Positions 34,873-42,682 of a DNA stretch of 64,000 bases are shown here, in pieces; the stretch's first letter is position 1, and every line of letters starts with the position of its first letter. The notes under the pieces were generated by a model that was not told the origin of the DNA, did no database searches, and was given only the letters and a program-made list of their open reading frames with translations. Origin of the DNA: Streptomyces tsukubensis (GTDB taxonomy: Bacteria; Actinomycetota; Actinomycetes; Streptomycetales; Streptomycetaceae); contig NZ_CP020700.1 in assembly GCF_003932715.1 (NCBI RefSeq), positions 2,192,501 to 2,256,500 of the forward strand, given 5' to 3'. The position numbers and the translations under genes are program-made.

Positions 34873-35115
34873 ATGGCGCAACCCCCCGAGGACCCGCGGT
34901 CTCCCGCGGGCCGCTCTTTCTCCCTCCAGGCCCCCACCGAGGCGGCCCTCGCCTCCTCGGGCCCCGGCTGCCTGATGGTCCTGCTGGCGGTGGGCGACCA
35001 GCCCCCGCTGACGGCGCTGCTGCTCTCCCTCGCGATGGTCCTCGGCCTGCGCCTGACCCTCCTGCCCGCGACCGCATGGTCCGGAGCATGGGCCGCGCTG
35101 CGCCGCGAGAAGTAG
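34873..35115 (+). CDS. Small membrane protein of unknown function
   Basis: 80 residues from ATG 34873, preceded by GGAGGT at ideal spacing. The N-terminal third is polar (PEDPRSPAGRSFSLQAPTE); a hydrophobic stretch (PPLTALLLSLAMVLGLRLTL) forms one or two membrane helices; it ends WAALRREK. I recognise no family. The clear ribosome site and codon pattern argue that it is real. It stands isolated between two gene-poor stretches. Confidence 0.65.
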   Translation: MAQPPEDPRSPAGRSFSLQAPTEAALASSGPGCLMVLLAVGDQPPLTALLLSLAMVLGLRLTLLPATAWSGAWAALRREK

Positions 35116-35240
35116 CCCACCGTCCCACCCCTTCTATGGCTCCCGGCCCGCCGCCCCACCCGGACGGCGGGCCCTCTTCCGCGCGCGCCTGCTCCATCTG
35201 GAAACGAACCACTACCGCACGGGCCACGGGCACTCACCCG

Positions 35241-35558
35241 TTAGGGGTACTCCATGTGAGTGACAAAACCCCTCAACTCCCGTTCATTCATCGCATGTTT
35301 ACCGCTCGCCCGATCGCCCCTGCCGGATGCAGTGACGCGGTAAACGGCTTCACGCAGTTGCGAGACGAAGACCACGGACCGCCGCCCGGCCGGGATGTCG
35401 AGGATCTCCACGGTGCGGTCGACCTGCCGAGTTCGGCCGACGCTCTCATCGCGGAGACCCGGGAGGCAGGCAAGGAGTCGGCGGCCCTGTTCGCGGCCGG
35501 GGGGAGCGCTGAGGGCAGCGAGGGCGACGGCGGGTTCCGGGGCTCGCTGCCGGCGCGT
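35241..35558 (-). pseudogene. Possible remnant of an unidentified gene
   Basis: A 106-codon frame with high GC at third positions is open between two stops but has no ATG or GTG near its beginning. Its product includes RQVDRTVEILDIPAGRRSVV and FVSQLREAVYRV, which look like real protein rather than antisense noise, and it ends NERELRGFVTHMEYP. I cannot place it in a family. A plus-strand frame across the same DNA is also open, so the call is tentative. Confidence 0.3.
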
Positions 35559-35689
35559 TCACCGGTGAGGCCCCATCCGGGGCTGTTCGCGGTCCGGTCC
35601 CAGTGGATGCGCTCGTGGCCCGGGGGCGCTGCGATCGGTCACCTGCTGGAAATCGGCGGGTTCAACCCAAGAACAACTGAGCGCCCCGG

Positions 35690-35717
35690 GCGGCACTGGC
35701 TAGTCCTCCAGTGCCGC
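35690..35717. terminator. Hairpin terminator after the HNH endonuclease gene
   Basis: Ten-base arms GCGGCACTGG/CCAGTGCCGC around CTAGTCCT, 31 bases beyond the stop codon of the minus-strand HNH gene. Confidence 0.8.
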
Positions 35718-35748
35718 TGTGCGCCGACGTCAATGTCAGCAGGGGATG

Positions 35749-36819
35749 TCAGATCACCTGGTTCGGCATCTGCAGAAGATCGGCCGCCTTGAGCGGTCGC
35801 GACAAGGCTTCCGCCGCGCGCCTGTCAGCTGCATGCTTTTGCGCAATCGAGACCCGCAGTTCCCCGGGAGTCGGCCACGGAGCGCGCCGGTGGATCATGC
35901 GGTGACAGTTGGCACATATGAGGGCGAGATCGCTGAGCTTAGTTCGCCCCTCGCCCGCTTCGTGCAGCGGTACGACATGGTGGCATTCGATGTATCCGGC
36001 ACCACGGTCGCCGTAGACCTGCTCGAAGTCGAACCCACACGCCTCGCACTCCAGCGGCATGCCACGCTGGAGCACGGAAGCGATCTTCTTCTTGCGCAGG
36101 CTCTTGCTGCGCTCGCGAGCCTGATGCCGACGCATGAGGAGCCGCCCCTCGGGAGCGCTGTAGTCGTCGAGTTCCTCGTCCTCAGTTGGCGGAAGTCGCT
36201 GCAAGTCGCCGATCGTAATGCCCTGGCGGATGAGCCGTGCAACCCCGGCCATCTGGTCAGGGCGGGCGAGAAACTCCATCAGCACCGCAACGTCGAGAGC
36301 GCCGCCATTGGTGGGCTTGCCCTGATACTCCGGATGCCGCGTGGCGATGTCGAACGTCTTGCGCGCCACTCCATTCGGGTTGCGGAACTTCTCGTTGCGC
36401 TCCACCTCGGCATGAAGGGGAAGCAACTGAAGCAGTCCTGACAACTCGACCACTCTGGCGTCCTGAGCATCAAGCCCCTTCCAGCCATTCTCCATCACGA
36501 GCTGGCAGGCAAGGATGATCTCGTCCCGGGCCCAATCAGGGTTCTTGACGGCCTTGACCTGGAAGCCGGCCCGCTTCAGCCATGCTGCGGCGTGCTCCTT
36601 GCCTCCACTGAACTCGTCAGCTCTGAGGGCTCGCCCCTGATCCCACTGATGCGCCACACCGGCTATGGCTTTGGAGTCATACTCCCGCCCGTTGTGCACG
36701 ACAACGTACGACCGAGCCTCGCCGAAGCCGTACCGCGCCAGGAACTCGTACCGCCCCAGCTCGTCGTACTCCGCAATGGCCTTGAGTACGGATCCCTGTG
36801 TGATCGCTCCTCTGCGCAT
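35749..36819 (-). CDS. McrA-like HNH endonuclease, probable type IV (modification-dependent) restriction enzyme
   Basis: 356 residues from ATG 36819. Three parts can be seen. Residues 1-75 (GAITQGSVLKAIAEYDELGR, YGFGEARSYVVVHNGREYDS, KAIAGVAHQ) match the N-terminal head domain of ScoMcrA-type enzymes. Residues 90-205 (NPDWARDEIILACQLVMENG, VVELSGLLQLLPLHAEVERN, FRNPNGVARKTFDI) resemble the sulfur-binding domain that reads phosphorothioate DNA. The C-terminal HNH nuclease has paired CxxC zinc ligands (LECEACGF, ICANCH) and the catalytic ECHHVVPLHE. No cognate methyltransferase is present, as expected for type IV. Its GC is lower than neighbours. A divergent gene of unknown function begins 183 bases away. 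Confidence 0.82.
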   Translation of the reverse strand: MRRGAITQGSVLKAIAEYDELGRYEFLARYGFGEARSYVVVHNGREYDSKAIAGVAHQWDQGRALRADEFSGGKEHAAAWLKRAGFQVKAVKNPDWARDEIILACQLVMENGWKGLDAQDARVVELSGLLQLLPLHAEVERNEKFRNPNGVARKTFDIATRHPEYQGKPTNGGALDVAVLMEFLARPDQMAGVARLIRQGITIGDLQRLPPTEDEELDDYSAPEGRLLMRRHQARERSKSLRKKKIASVLQRGMPLECEACGFDFEQVYGDRGAGYIECHHVVPLHEAGEGRTKLSDLALICANCHRMIHRRAPWPTPGELRVSIAQKHAADRRAAEALSRPLKAADLLQMPNQVI

Positions 36820-37002
36820 GGCGGAAGCGTACGACCCACTGCTGACAGTCCCCTGCCAATCGACGCAGCGCGACGAGGCTGCTCTGCACCATGCGCCCGG
36901 GTATACACCGGATGCCCTCTTGCGTAACTCAGAGCCAGCCTGCACGGTTTCGTTGAATGCTGCTCGGCACTCAGGTGTCCCCAGGGGGAAGGGCGGTAGG
37001 CC

Positions 37003-37593
37003 ATGAGGACGGTAACAGCGTGGGCGGAGAAAACTTTTGGTGACGCCGCCAGCCAGCTGACTCACCTGATCCCCGCCAGCCTGGTCCGAGCACATGACAG
37101 GGCCCGAAGCGGGCACGAAGGGGTACAGACTCAGACTCTGGAGGCGTACGGACACGGCCTCTACGCCGCCCAGTACGAGGAGCTGGAAGTCAGCCTCGCC
37201 CCGCTCTCTGCGGCCGCCCCGGTGCGCCTACAGGGACGAACGCTCATGCTCCTGGGCGACCAGTTGATCTATCCGCTCCGCTACGCGAAGAGAGACGTAC
37301 CCGTCACGGCGGCACGGCTACGGCGGGCCACGGGCCTTCGCGCGGACCTCATACGCCGACACGGCCCTGAACCCATGCAGCAGGCCTTCGATCTCGGCTT
37401 CGAAGAGCCCGACGAGCTCGATCCGCACCCCGACCTCGCCTTGCTGTCAAAGAATGTCAAGCTCGTCCTCGTCGCCTACGCCTGCTCCATGGTTCAAGGC
37501 GTCATGCGCATCGAGTGGGGCTCTGCAGAACTGCGCCAAGAGGACCGCCACCTCATCTGGCACCACCACGAGCCGCTACCCCTGATCACCTAG
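37003..37593 (+). CDS. Unrecognised protein divergent from the HNH endonuclease
   Basis: 196 residues starting MRTVTAWAEKTFGDAASQ. No signal peptide or membrane helix. The central part (YAAQYEELEVSLAPLSAAAP, RLQGRTLMLLGDQLIYPLRY, RLRRATGLRADLIRR) is mixed alpha/beta; a hydrophobic helix KNVKLVLVAYACSMVQGVMR comes late, and the end is HLIWHHHEPLP. I recognise no family. Its placement back to back with a restriction-like gene suggests a partner, inhibitor or regulator, but only by position. The stop codon is one base from the left tRNA-Val repeat. Confidence 0.7.
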   Translation: MRTVTAWAEKTFGDAASQLTHLIPASLVRAHDRARSGHEGVQTQTLEAYGHGLYAAQYEELEVSLAPLSAAAPVRLQGRTLMLLGDQLIYPLRYAKRDVPVTAARLRRATGLRADLIRRHGPEPMQQAFDLGFEEPDELDPHPDLALLSKNVKLVLVAYACSMVQGVMRIEWGSAELRQEDRHLIWHHHEPLPLIT

Positions 37594-37594
37594 G

Positions 37595-37686
37595 GTCAAA
37601 GGCCCCAGACCATGATCGGTCCGGGGCCTTTGTCGTGGTTACTCCTGGTGGGCTCGGACGGTTTCGAACCGCTGGCATCTGCTTTG
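37595..37686. repeat. Left copy of the tRNA-Val 3' end and terminator (att-like direct repeat)
   Basis: This segment repeats 38479-38560: apart from a 10-base insertion (GTGGTTACTC) only 4 of 82 aligned bases differ. It includes the terminator hairpin and the tRNA-Val 3' half up to the anticodon loop (CATCTGCTTTG). Such a duplicated tRNA end is the footprint of a tRNA-targeting integrative element. Confidence 0.85.
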
Positions 37687-37840
37687 CGAGTTCGATCGTT
37701 CGTCGGCGCGACTAGGGAACCACCTGGGCGTGCAAGCCGTACCTGGGCGCCCAGGTTTGCTGATGTCCGGCATCGTTGATGTCACTCATGGATATCAGAA
37801 CGGAGTAACAACGCGCGCCTGCTGGCACGATGGTCCCGTG

Positions 37841-38152
37841 GTGAACCTGGAGCGCATCAAAGCAGAGACCGCGACGTACTTCCGAGTACTCGACGAGACT
37901 GCCATCCTGCGACACCACTTCCGCCACGCTGATGACGAGGGCAGTCTCTGGTACTTCGAGAATGTCCCGGAGCATGGTGAGTTGATCGTCATCAAGCAGG
38001 CCGAGTTGACTTCGGCCGGCCGGCTCCACCGCTACTGCTGGGAACACTTGGAGGACGAATACGGCGGTCTGACAGACCAAGCCATCGACCCTGAAGAGGA
38101 TCCGATGGAGGCGATACCGGCTGAAGAGTTCCAGCAAGTGTGGATGCGGTGA
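37841..38152 (+). CDS. Small acidic protein of unknown function inside the island
   Basis: 103 residues from GTG 37841 (VNLERIKAETATYFRVLD); another GTG lies one codon before and an in-frame ATG at 37763. The product is acidic and aromatic-rich (EGSLWYFENVPEHGEL, HRYCWEHLEDEYGG) with a C-terminal DPEEDPMEAIPAEEFQQVW. It resembles small cytosolic cargo or immunity-type proteins of mobile elements but no family is recognised. It lies between the duplicated tRNA-Val ends together with the integrase fragment. Confidence 0.6.
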   Translation: MNLERIKAETATYFRVLDETAILRHHFRHADDEGSLWYFENVPEHGELIVIKQAELTSAGRLHRYCWEHLEDEYGGLTDQAIDPEEDPMEAIPAEEFQQVWMR

Positions 38153-38307
38153 GCTGGCTGGGCCTGAGGCGAGAGGGAGGCAGCTCCATCGTTGATCTGT
38201 CACTGCTTGTTGACCATGGTCAGCCTGGAGTGGCCCCGCACGACCCAAGGACGGCCCAGATTTTCGGGTGAGGAGGGGCCTGCCGGTTCCGCACTCGCGC
38301 GGGTTCG

Positions 38308-38451
38308 GCCAGCTCCACGGTGATGGAGATCCTCGGGCACAGTCAGATCGCGGTCACCATGAACGTGTATACCCACGTCGTGCAGGACACCCAGCGGGAG
38401 GCCGTGAGCCATATGGACCGGCTGCTCAGGAGGCGTCCCGTCCGTGAATGA
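38308..38451 (+). pseudogene. 3' fragment of a tyrosine-recombinase integrase
   Basis: 48 codons reading TVMEILGHSQIAVTMNVYTH, then VVQDTQREAVSHMDRLL and a stop. LGHSQ-x7-YTH is the C-terminal catalytic box of actinobacterial element integrases, with the nucleophilic Tyr in NVYTHV. An in-frame stop at about 38270 and loss of the rest of the catalytic domain show that it is a remnant. It ends 28 bases before the right att-like repeat, the normal position for an integrase of this class. Confidence 0.88.
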
Positions 38452-38478
38452 TCACGGACGTTGATGTCAGATACGGAT

Positions 38479-38560
38479 GTCAAAGGCCCCGGACCATGAT
38501 CGGTCCGGGGCCTTTGTCCTGGTGGGCGCGGACGGTTTCGAACCGCCGACATCTGCTTTG
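38479..38560. repeat. Right copy of the att-like repeat, overlapping intact tRNA-Val
   Basis: Partner of 37595-37686. The repeat covers the tRNA terminator and the tRNA from its 3' end to the anticodon loop; beyond it the two copies diverge at once, which locates the likely crossover in or near the anticodon arm. Confidence 0.85.
38482..38515 (-). terminator. tRNA-Val terminator
   Basis: Fourteen-base arms AAAGGCCCCGGACC/GGTCCGGGGCCTTT immediately downstream of the minus-strand tRNA. Confidence 0.9.
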
Positions 38561-38594
38561 TAAGAGCAGCGCTCTACCCCTGAGCTACGCACCC
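38520..38594 (-). tRNA. tRNA-Val (anticodon TAC)
   Basis: 75 bases including an encoded CCA. Acceptor stem GGGTGCG/CGCGCCC, D-arm TAGCTCAGGGGTAGAGC, anticodon arm CTGCT-CTTACAA-AGCAG giving UAC, and T-arm GGTTCGAAACC all fold. It serves as integration target of the decayed element to its left. Confidence 0.97.
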
Positions 38595-38771
38595 GTGGAT
38601 GAGAGAACAGCCTACATGGCGCAGCGGGGCCGACCGCAAACGCGTTCCCGCGGGGGTGGTGGGGAGGGGGGGTAGCCCTACCGCGGATGCGGTGGGTCGC
38701 CGGATCGTGAGGGAGGACCGGGCGATCTAGCTTTGGGGGAAATGGTGGATCGGCAGGGGGAAGGACTCGTT

Positions 38772-39548
38772 ATGGACGGCCGTGCCGCCCGGGGAATCGT
38801 GGCGATCGGGGTGGGGGGTGTGCTGGTGTTCGGGGTCGTGGGGTGCGGGGCCGCCGATGCGGAGGGGGCTCCCGTGGAGCGGAAGTCCTTCGCCGTCGTC
38901 GGGAAGGAGCTGACCGTCGATGTGGACGACTCCGATGTGACGCTCGTGCCCGGGGACGGCGACCAGGTGAAGGTCACCCGGCAGGTCGACGGGTGGGCGG
39001 TGGTGGGGGGCGGGCCCGATCCGCAGTGGCGGATGGAGGACGGGCGGCTGATCCTGCGCACCAACTGCGACGGGTTCGTCGGCGACTGCGACTCCCGGCA
39101 CACCGTGGAGGTGCCCAAAGGAGTCGCCGTCACCGTGGACCACGACAACGGGAAGGTGAACGCCTCCGCGTTCGCCGCTCCCCTCAAGATCTCCTCGGAC
39201 AACGGCGACGTGACCGTCAGAGGCACCACCGGTGATCTGCGGCTCAGTACGTCGAACGGGGATGTCCGGCTGGAGGACGTCAGCTCCCGGGAGGTGAACG
39301 TCAAGAGCGACAACGGCAAGGTGAAGGTGCGGATGAAGACGGCCGCCGAGAAGCTGGAGGCCGTCACCGACAACGGGGACATCGTGGTGGAGCTGCCGTC
39401 CGCCGGGGCTCCGTACGCGGTCAATTCGAATGCCGACAACGGGTCCCGGAAGATACGCCTGTCCGACGCCGAGCAGGACGACAGCAGTCCGCGCAAGGTG
39501 CGGGCGGAGAGCAACAACGGTGATGTGACCGTACGGCTCAAGGGGTAA
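38772..39548 (+). CDS. DUF4097-family beta-strand-repeat lipoprotein
   Basis: 258 residues from ATG 38772 with GAAGGA upstream. The lipobox VFGVVGCGA follows a short hydrophobic leader, so it should be lipid-anchored outside the membrane. The mature part is built of short strands joined by Asn-Gly turns: DNGKVNA, DNGDVTV, SNGDVRL, DNGKVKV, DNGDIVV, NNGDVTV, making a right-handed beta-helix-like stack. The role is unknown; relatives are anti-sigma-linked or adhesin-like surface proteins. The coiled-coil gene follows 79 bases later. Confidence 0.88.
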   Translation: MDGRAARGIVAIGVGGVLVFGVVGCGAADAEGAPVERKSFAVVGKELTVDVDDSDVTLVPGDGDQVKVTRQVDGWAVVGGGPDPQWRMEDGRLILRTNCDGFVGDCDSRHTVEVPKGVAVTVDHDNGKVNASAFAAPLKISSDNGDVTVRGTTGDLRLSTSNGDVRLEDVSSREVNVKSDNGKVKVRMKTAAEKLEAVTDNGDIVVELPSAGAPYAVNSNADNGSRKIRLSDAEQDDSSPRKVRAESNNGDVTVRLKG

Positions 39549-39627
39549 CCGAACGGCCCGTGTGTGCGTCCGTACCAGGTGGGACAATGGTCCGACCGGG
39601 TACGGCGACACGGCACGGGAGAGGGTA

Positions 39628-40998
39628 GTGACGGCGACACACGCGCGGCAGCGGACCTCGGCCACAGCGAGTGCCGTCAGTGCCGTCAAGGATGTGCTCC
39701 GGCTTGTGCTGCTGCCCGTGCCGCTGTTCGCCGGGGCGCTGGCGGGGGCCTTCGCCGGCGGGGGGACGCGCCGCTGGTTCGGGGGGCGCGGGGAGAGTCT
39801 GCGGGCCGATGCGCAGGCCGCGAAGGACGCCGCGGCCGCCGCCTTCTACGAACTGGACAGTGCCCAGCGCGAGCTGCGGATCTCCATCGAGACGATCACC
39901 GCGGTGGACGATTCGCCGACCACCCGGCGGGCCGCGGAGGGGTTCGCGGCGCTGGGGCAGCGGATCGACGAGGCCAGCGGGCGGTACATCACCGCGGTCG
40001 ACGCCCACGATCTCGACCGGGACGATCTCGACGCCTCCGTCGCCGCCCGGGCCCGGACCGAGCTGAACCGGGCCAAGGACGAGCTGGTCTCGGTCAAGGC
40101 CGAGCTGGACCGGTTCGGGGAGGGACTGGGGCCGCTGCTCGACAAGGCCGAGACCCGGCTCGCCCGGCTGCTGCCCGCCACCGAGCGGGCCAGGGCGGCC
40201 CTGCTCGCCGCGAGCAACGCCCTGGACGAGGCGCGCGGCTCCGGGCTGCGGGCTGATGATCTCGCCGCCCGGCTGGCCCGGCTCGGCCCCGAGCTGACCA
40301 AGCTCAACCAGGGCGCCGGGCGCCACGGCGTCACCGAGACGCTGCACCGTGCCGACCAGGTTCTGCGCGAGGCCGAAGCGGTCCGGGCCGATGCCGAGAA
40401 GCTGCCCTCCCTCGCCGCCGACACCGACAAGCGCCTGGTCTCCCTCCGTACCCGGGCCCAGGCCCTCACCACCCGTGCCCAGGGCGTCGAACCGGTCCTC
40501 AGCGAACTGCGCCGCCGCTACTCCGCTGCCTGCTGGCAGGACCTCCAGCCGGTGCCCGAGCGGGCCGCCGCCGATATTCGGCTCGCCGAGCAGCGGCTCA
40601 CGGAGGCCGCAGCCGCCCGCGACGAGCAGCGCTGGCCCGATGTCACCGCGCTGCTCGGGACCGTGCGCGCCCTGCTGAACAGCACGGACGAGGCGATCTC
40701 CGCCGCCCGTGAGCGGCTGGAGCGGCTGGACGCCGTCGCCCGGGACCGGCGGCCGGAGATCGACCGCACCCGCTTTGCGCTCCGTGACGCCCAGCGCCTC
40801 GCCATGGCCGGGCGCGACCGGCCCGACCCCCGGCACGCCCGGCCGCTGGACGAGGCGGTCGCCCGGCTCGACCGGGCCGTCGCCTCCCTGGAGGGCCGGC
40901 ACCCGGACTACTGGCACTTCCTCACCGAGGCGGAGGCCGTCCGGCGGACCGCCGCCCGGACCGTGGAGCAGATCCGCGAGGAGCGGGCCGCGGGCTGA
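39628..40998 (+). CDS. Membrane-anchored coiled-coil protein
   Basis: 456 residues from GTG 39628. One membrane helix near residues 25-45 (LVLLPVPLFAGALAGAFAGG) is followed by about 400 residues of Ala/Leu/Glu/Arg-rich heptads (ELNRAKDELVSVKAELDRFG, AETRLARLLPATERARAALL, RLAEQRLTEAAAARDEQRW). No enzyme motif is present. It probably forms long cytoplasmic coiled coils at the membrane, as in septation or envelope-organising proteins. A short 8-bp repeat array follows its stop. Confidence 0.8.
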   Translation: MTATHARQRTSATASAVSAVKDVLRLVLLPVPLFAGALAGAFAGGGTRRWFGGRGESLRADAQAAKDAAAAAFYELDSAQRELRISIETITAVDDSPTTRRAAEGFAALGQRIDEASGRYITAVDAHDLDRDDLDASVAARARTELNRAKDELVSVKAELDRFGEGLGPLLDKAETRLARLLPATERARAALLAASNALDEARGSGLRADDLAARLARLGPELTKLNQGAGRHGVTETLHRADQVLREAEAVRADAEKLPSLAADTDKRLVSLRTRAQALTTRAQGVEPVLSELRRRYSAACWQDLQPVPERAAADIRLAEQRLTEAAAARDEQRWPDVTALLGTVRALLNSTDEAISAARERLERLDAVARDRRPEIDRTRFALRDAQRLAMAGRDRPDPRHARPLDEAVARLDRAVASLEGRHPDYWHFLTEAEAVRRTAARTVEQIREERAAG

Positions 40999-41007
40999 GC
41001 CCCAGGA

Positions 41008-41055
41008 CCGCCGGGCCGCCGGGCCGCCGGGCCGCCGGGCCGCCGGGCCGCCGGG
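41008..41055. repeat. 8-bp tandem repeat array (six units)
   Basis: Six consecutive copies of CCGCCGGG directly after the coiled-coil gene stop codon. The period is not a multiple of three and the array is noncoding. Slippage would make it polymorphic between strains. Confidence 0.9.
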
Positions 41056-41138
41056 CCCCTGATTTGAAGGGGCGGCGCTGCGGGCGGATGCTGGGAGGTA
41101 CGAGTACGCGAAACGGTTCGTACCCGAGGAGGCCGCTC

Positions 41139-41735
41139 ATGGCCGCACATGTACTGCCCCACAGGACCCGGCAGCCGCGGAACCGCCCGCGCGCCACACT
41201 CGACGAGCATCTGCCCGTCGACCACCGGCTCAGCCGCGTCTACCGGATCGGCGCGGGAGTGATGGGCGCGTTCCTGGTCGCCTTCGGCATCCTGGGGCTG
41301 GTCGACAAGATCGGCTTCTTCAACACCCACGGCGCGACTGTCATCGGCCTGAACACCAACGGCGCCCTGAGCGTGCTGTCGATCTGCGTGGGTGCGCTGC
41401 TCCTCTTCGGGATGCTGAAGGGCGGCAACTTCGCCTCGACCCTCAACATGGTCCTCGGCATCCTCTTCATCGCCAGCGGCTTCATCAATCTCGCCCTGCT
41501 GGACACCAGCTTCAATCCCTTCGCGTTCAAGATTCAGAACGTGCTGTTCAGCTTTGTGGTGGGGCTGCTGCTGATGTTCTTCGGCATGTACGGGCGGGTC
41601 AGCTCGACGCTTCCGCACGACAACCCGTACTGGAAGGCCCGCCATCCCCAGGAGGCCGAGGACGAGGCCCGGGCCGCGCGGGCCCGTGGATCGGCGGTTT
41701 CCACCGGGGTCCACGATTCCGGGGGCGGCGCGTAA
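41139..41735 (+). CDS. DUF4383 membrane protein
   Basis: 198 residues from ATG 41139 with GAGGAGG upstream. The N-terminal 40 residues are basic, followed by four helices: IGAGVMGAFLVAFGILGLV, LSVLSICVGALLLFGML, STLNMVLGILFIASGFINLA and VLFSFVVGLLLMFFGMYG. The pattern FNPFAFKIQNVLFSFVVG belongs to DUF4383, of unknown function. It ends with a charged cytoplasmic tail. The FmdB gene follows 25 bases later and may be co-transcribed. Confidence 0.87.
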   Translation: MAAHVLPHRTRQPRNRPRATLDEHLPVDHRLSRVYRIGAGVMGAFLVAFGILGLVDKIGFFNTHGATVIGLNTNGALSVLSICVGALLLFGMLKGGNFASTLNMVLGILFIASGFINLALLDTSFNPFAFKIQNVLFSFVVGLLLMFFGMYGRVSSTLPHDNPYWKARHPQEAEDEARAARARGSAVSTGVHDSGGGA

Positions 41736-41760
41736 CGGGACAGCCCCTTAACCTTGGCGC

Positions 41761-41982
41761 ATGCCCCGATACGAGTTCCGCTGCCGCACCTGTGACGACA
41801 CCTTCGAGATCGACCGGCCGATGGCCCGCTCCGGCGAGCCCGCGAGCTGCCCCGACGGGCACGACGACACGGTGAAGCTGCTCTCCGCGGTCGCCGTGGG
41901 CGGTACGGCCACGGGTGCGCCGCGCGCCGCCGCTTCCGGTGGCGGTGGCGGGGGCTGCTGCGGTGGCGGCTGCTGCGGCTGA
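41761..41982 (+). CDS. FmdB-family zinc-ribbon protein
   Basis: 73 residues. MPRYEFRCRTCDDTFEI and ASCPDGHDD supply the zinc ligands of the FmdB/CxxC_CxxC_SSSS family, although the second knuckle reads C-P-D-G-H, with His replacing the final Cys. The C-terminus is a Gly-rich stretch ending in two Cys pairs (GCCGGGCCG). These small proteins are thought to be regulatory or metal-carrying. It lies downstream of the DUF4383 gene. Confidence 0.88.
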   Translation: MPRYEFRCRTCDDTFEIDRPMARSGEPASCPDGHDDTVKLLSAVAVGGTATGAPRAAASGGGGGGCCGGGCCG

Positions 41983-42037
41983 ACCCCGGCCGGGCCCGTC
42001 CCCCGTCGGGTACGAGGGTGGGCGTACGGGCCCGCCG

Positions 42038-42682
42038 TCAGGTGCCGAGATAGCGCAGGACCGCCATCACCCGGCGCGAGTAGCCCGCCGTCCGGGTCAG
42101 CTCCAGCTTGTCGAAGATCGCGTTGATGTGCTTCTCGACCGCGCTCTGCGAGACGTACAGCCGTTCCGCGATCGCGCGGTTGGCGTGCCCCTGGGCCATC
42201 TCCGCCAGGACCTCCCGCTCCCTGGCCGTCAGCCGGGCGAGCGGGTCCGTCCTGGTGCTGCGGGCCATCAGCCGCCGGACGACCTCCGGGTCGAAGGCGG
42301 CCCGGCCGCGCCCCACCCGGTCCAGTGCGTCGAGGAACTCGTCGATCTCGACGACCCGGTCCTTCAGCAGATAGCCCACGCCCCGGGACTCCCCGCTCAG
42401 CAGCTCGTTGGCGTACCGCCGCTCCACGTACTGCGAGAGCACCAGCACCCCCACCTCGGGCCGGCGGCGGCGGATCTCCAGTGCCGCCCGCAGTCCCTCG
42501 TCGGTGTGCGTCGGGGGCATCCGGACATCGGCGACGACCACATCGGGCGCCCCGGCTTCGACCGCGGCGAGCAGCGCCTCGCCGTCGCCCACGGCCGCGA
42601 CGACCTCGTGCCCCTCCTCGGCCAGCAGCCTGACGAGTCCCTCCCGCAGCAGGGTCGAATCCTCGGCGACGACTATGCGCAC
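42038..42682 (-). CDS. NarL/LuxR-family response regulator
   Basis: 214 residues from GTG 42682, overlapping the kinase gene by ten bases. The receiver has the acidic pair in VVAEDSTLLREG, the phosphorylatable Asp in VVVADVRMPP and the Lys in YLLKDRVVE. The C-terminal HTH reads LTAREREVLAEMAQGHANRA, IAERLYVSQSAVEKHI. It is a DNA-binding output protein paired with the kinase encoded just upstream; targets are unknown. Confidence 0.93.
   Translation of the reverse strand: MRIVVAEDSTLLREGLVRLLAEEGHEVVAAVGDGEALLAAVEAGAPDVVVADVRMPPTHTDEGLRAALEIRRRRPEVGVLVLSQYVERRYANELLSGESRGVGYLLKDRVVEIDEFLDALDRVGRGRAAFDPEVVRRLMARSTRTDPLARLTAREREVLAEMAQGHANRAIAERLYVSQSAVEKHINAIFDKLELTRTAGYSRRVMAVLRYLGT

Larger units (their letters stand above)
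35116..35748. other. Gene-poor stretch at the left flank of the tRNA-Val island
   Basis: 633 bases with no intact gene. It holds the minus-strand reading frame remnant at 35241-35558, the hairpin at 35690-35717 and a pair of GATGTCA-type words at 35731-35751 that recur near the attachment repeats. It may be the decayed left edge of the island. Confidence 0.5.
38153..38519. other. Decayed integrase region next to tRNA-Val
   Basis: No intact gene. It holds the integrase 3' fragment at 38308-38451, a pair of GATGTCA words (38462-38482) and the right att-like repeat. Confidence 0.7.

Noticed and set aside
34605..35792. 395-codon plus-strand frame across the gene-poor region
   Set aside because: No ribosome site and no coherent domain; it crosses the clearly better-supported small gene at 34873 in another frame.
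37595..37686. Second tRNA-Val gene
   Set aside because: Only the 3' half and terminator are present; sequence diverges at the anticodon loop and no acceptor 5' strand exists.
41008..41055. CRISPR-like array
   Set aside because: Units are 8 bases, contiguous and without spacers; it is a simple tandem repeat. No CRISPR array or cas gene was seen anywhere in the window.
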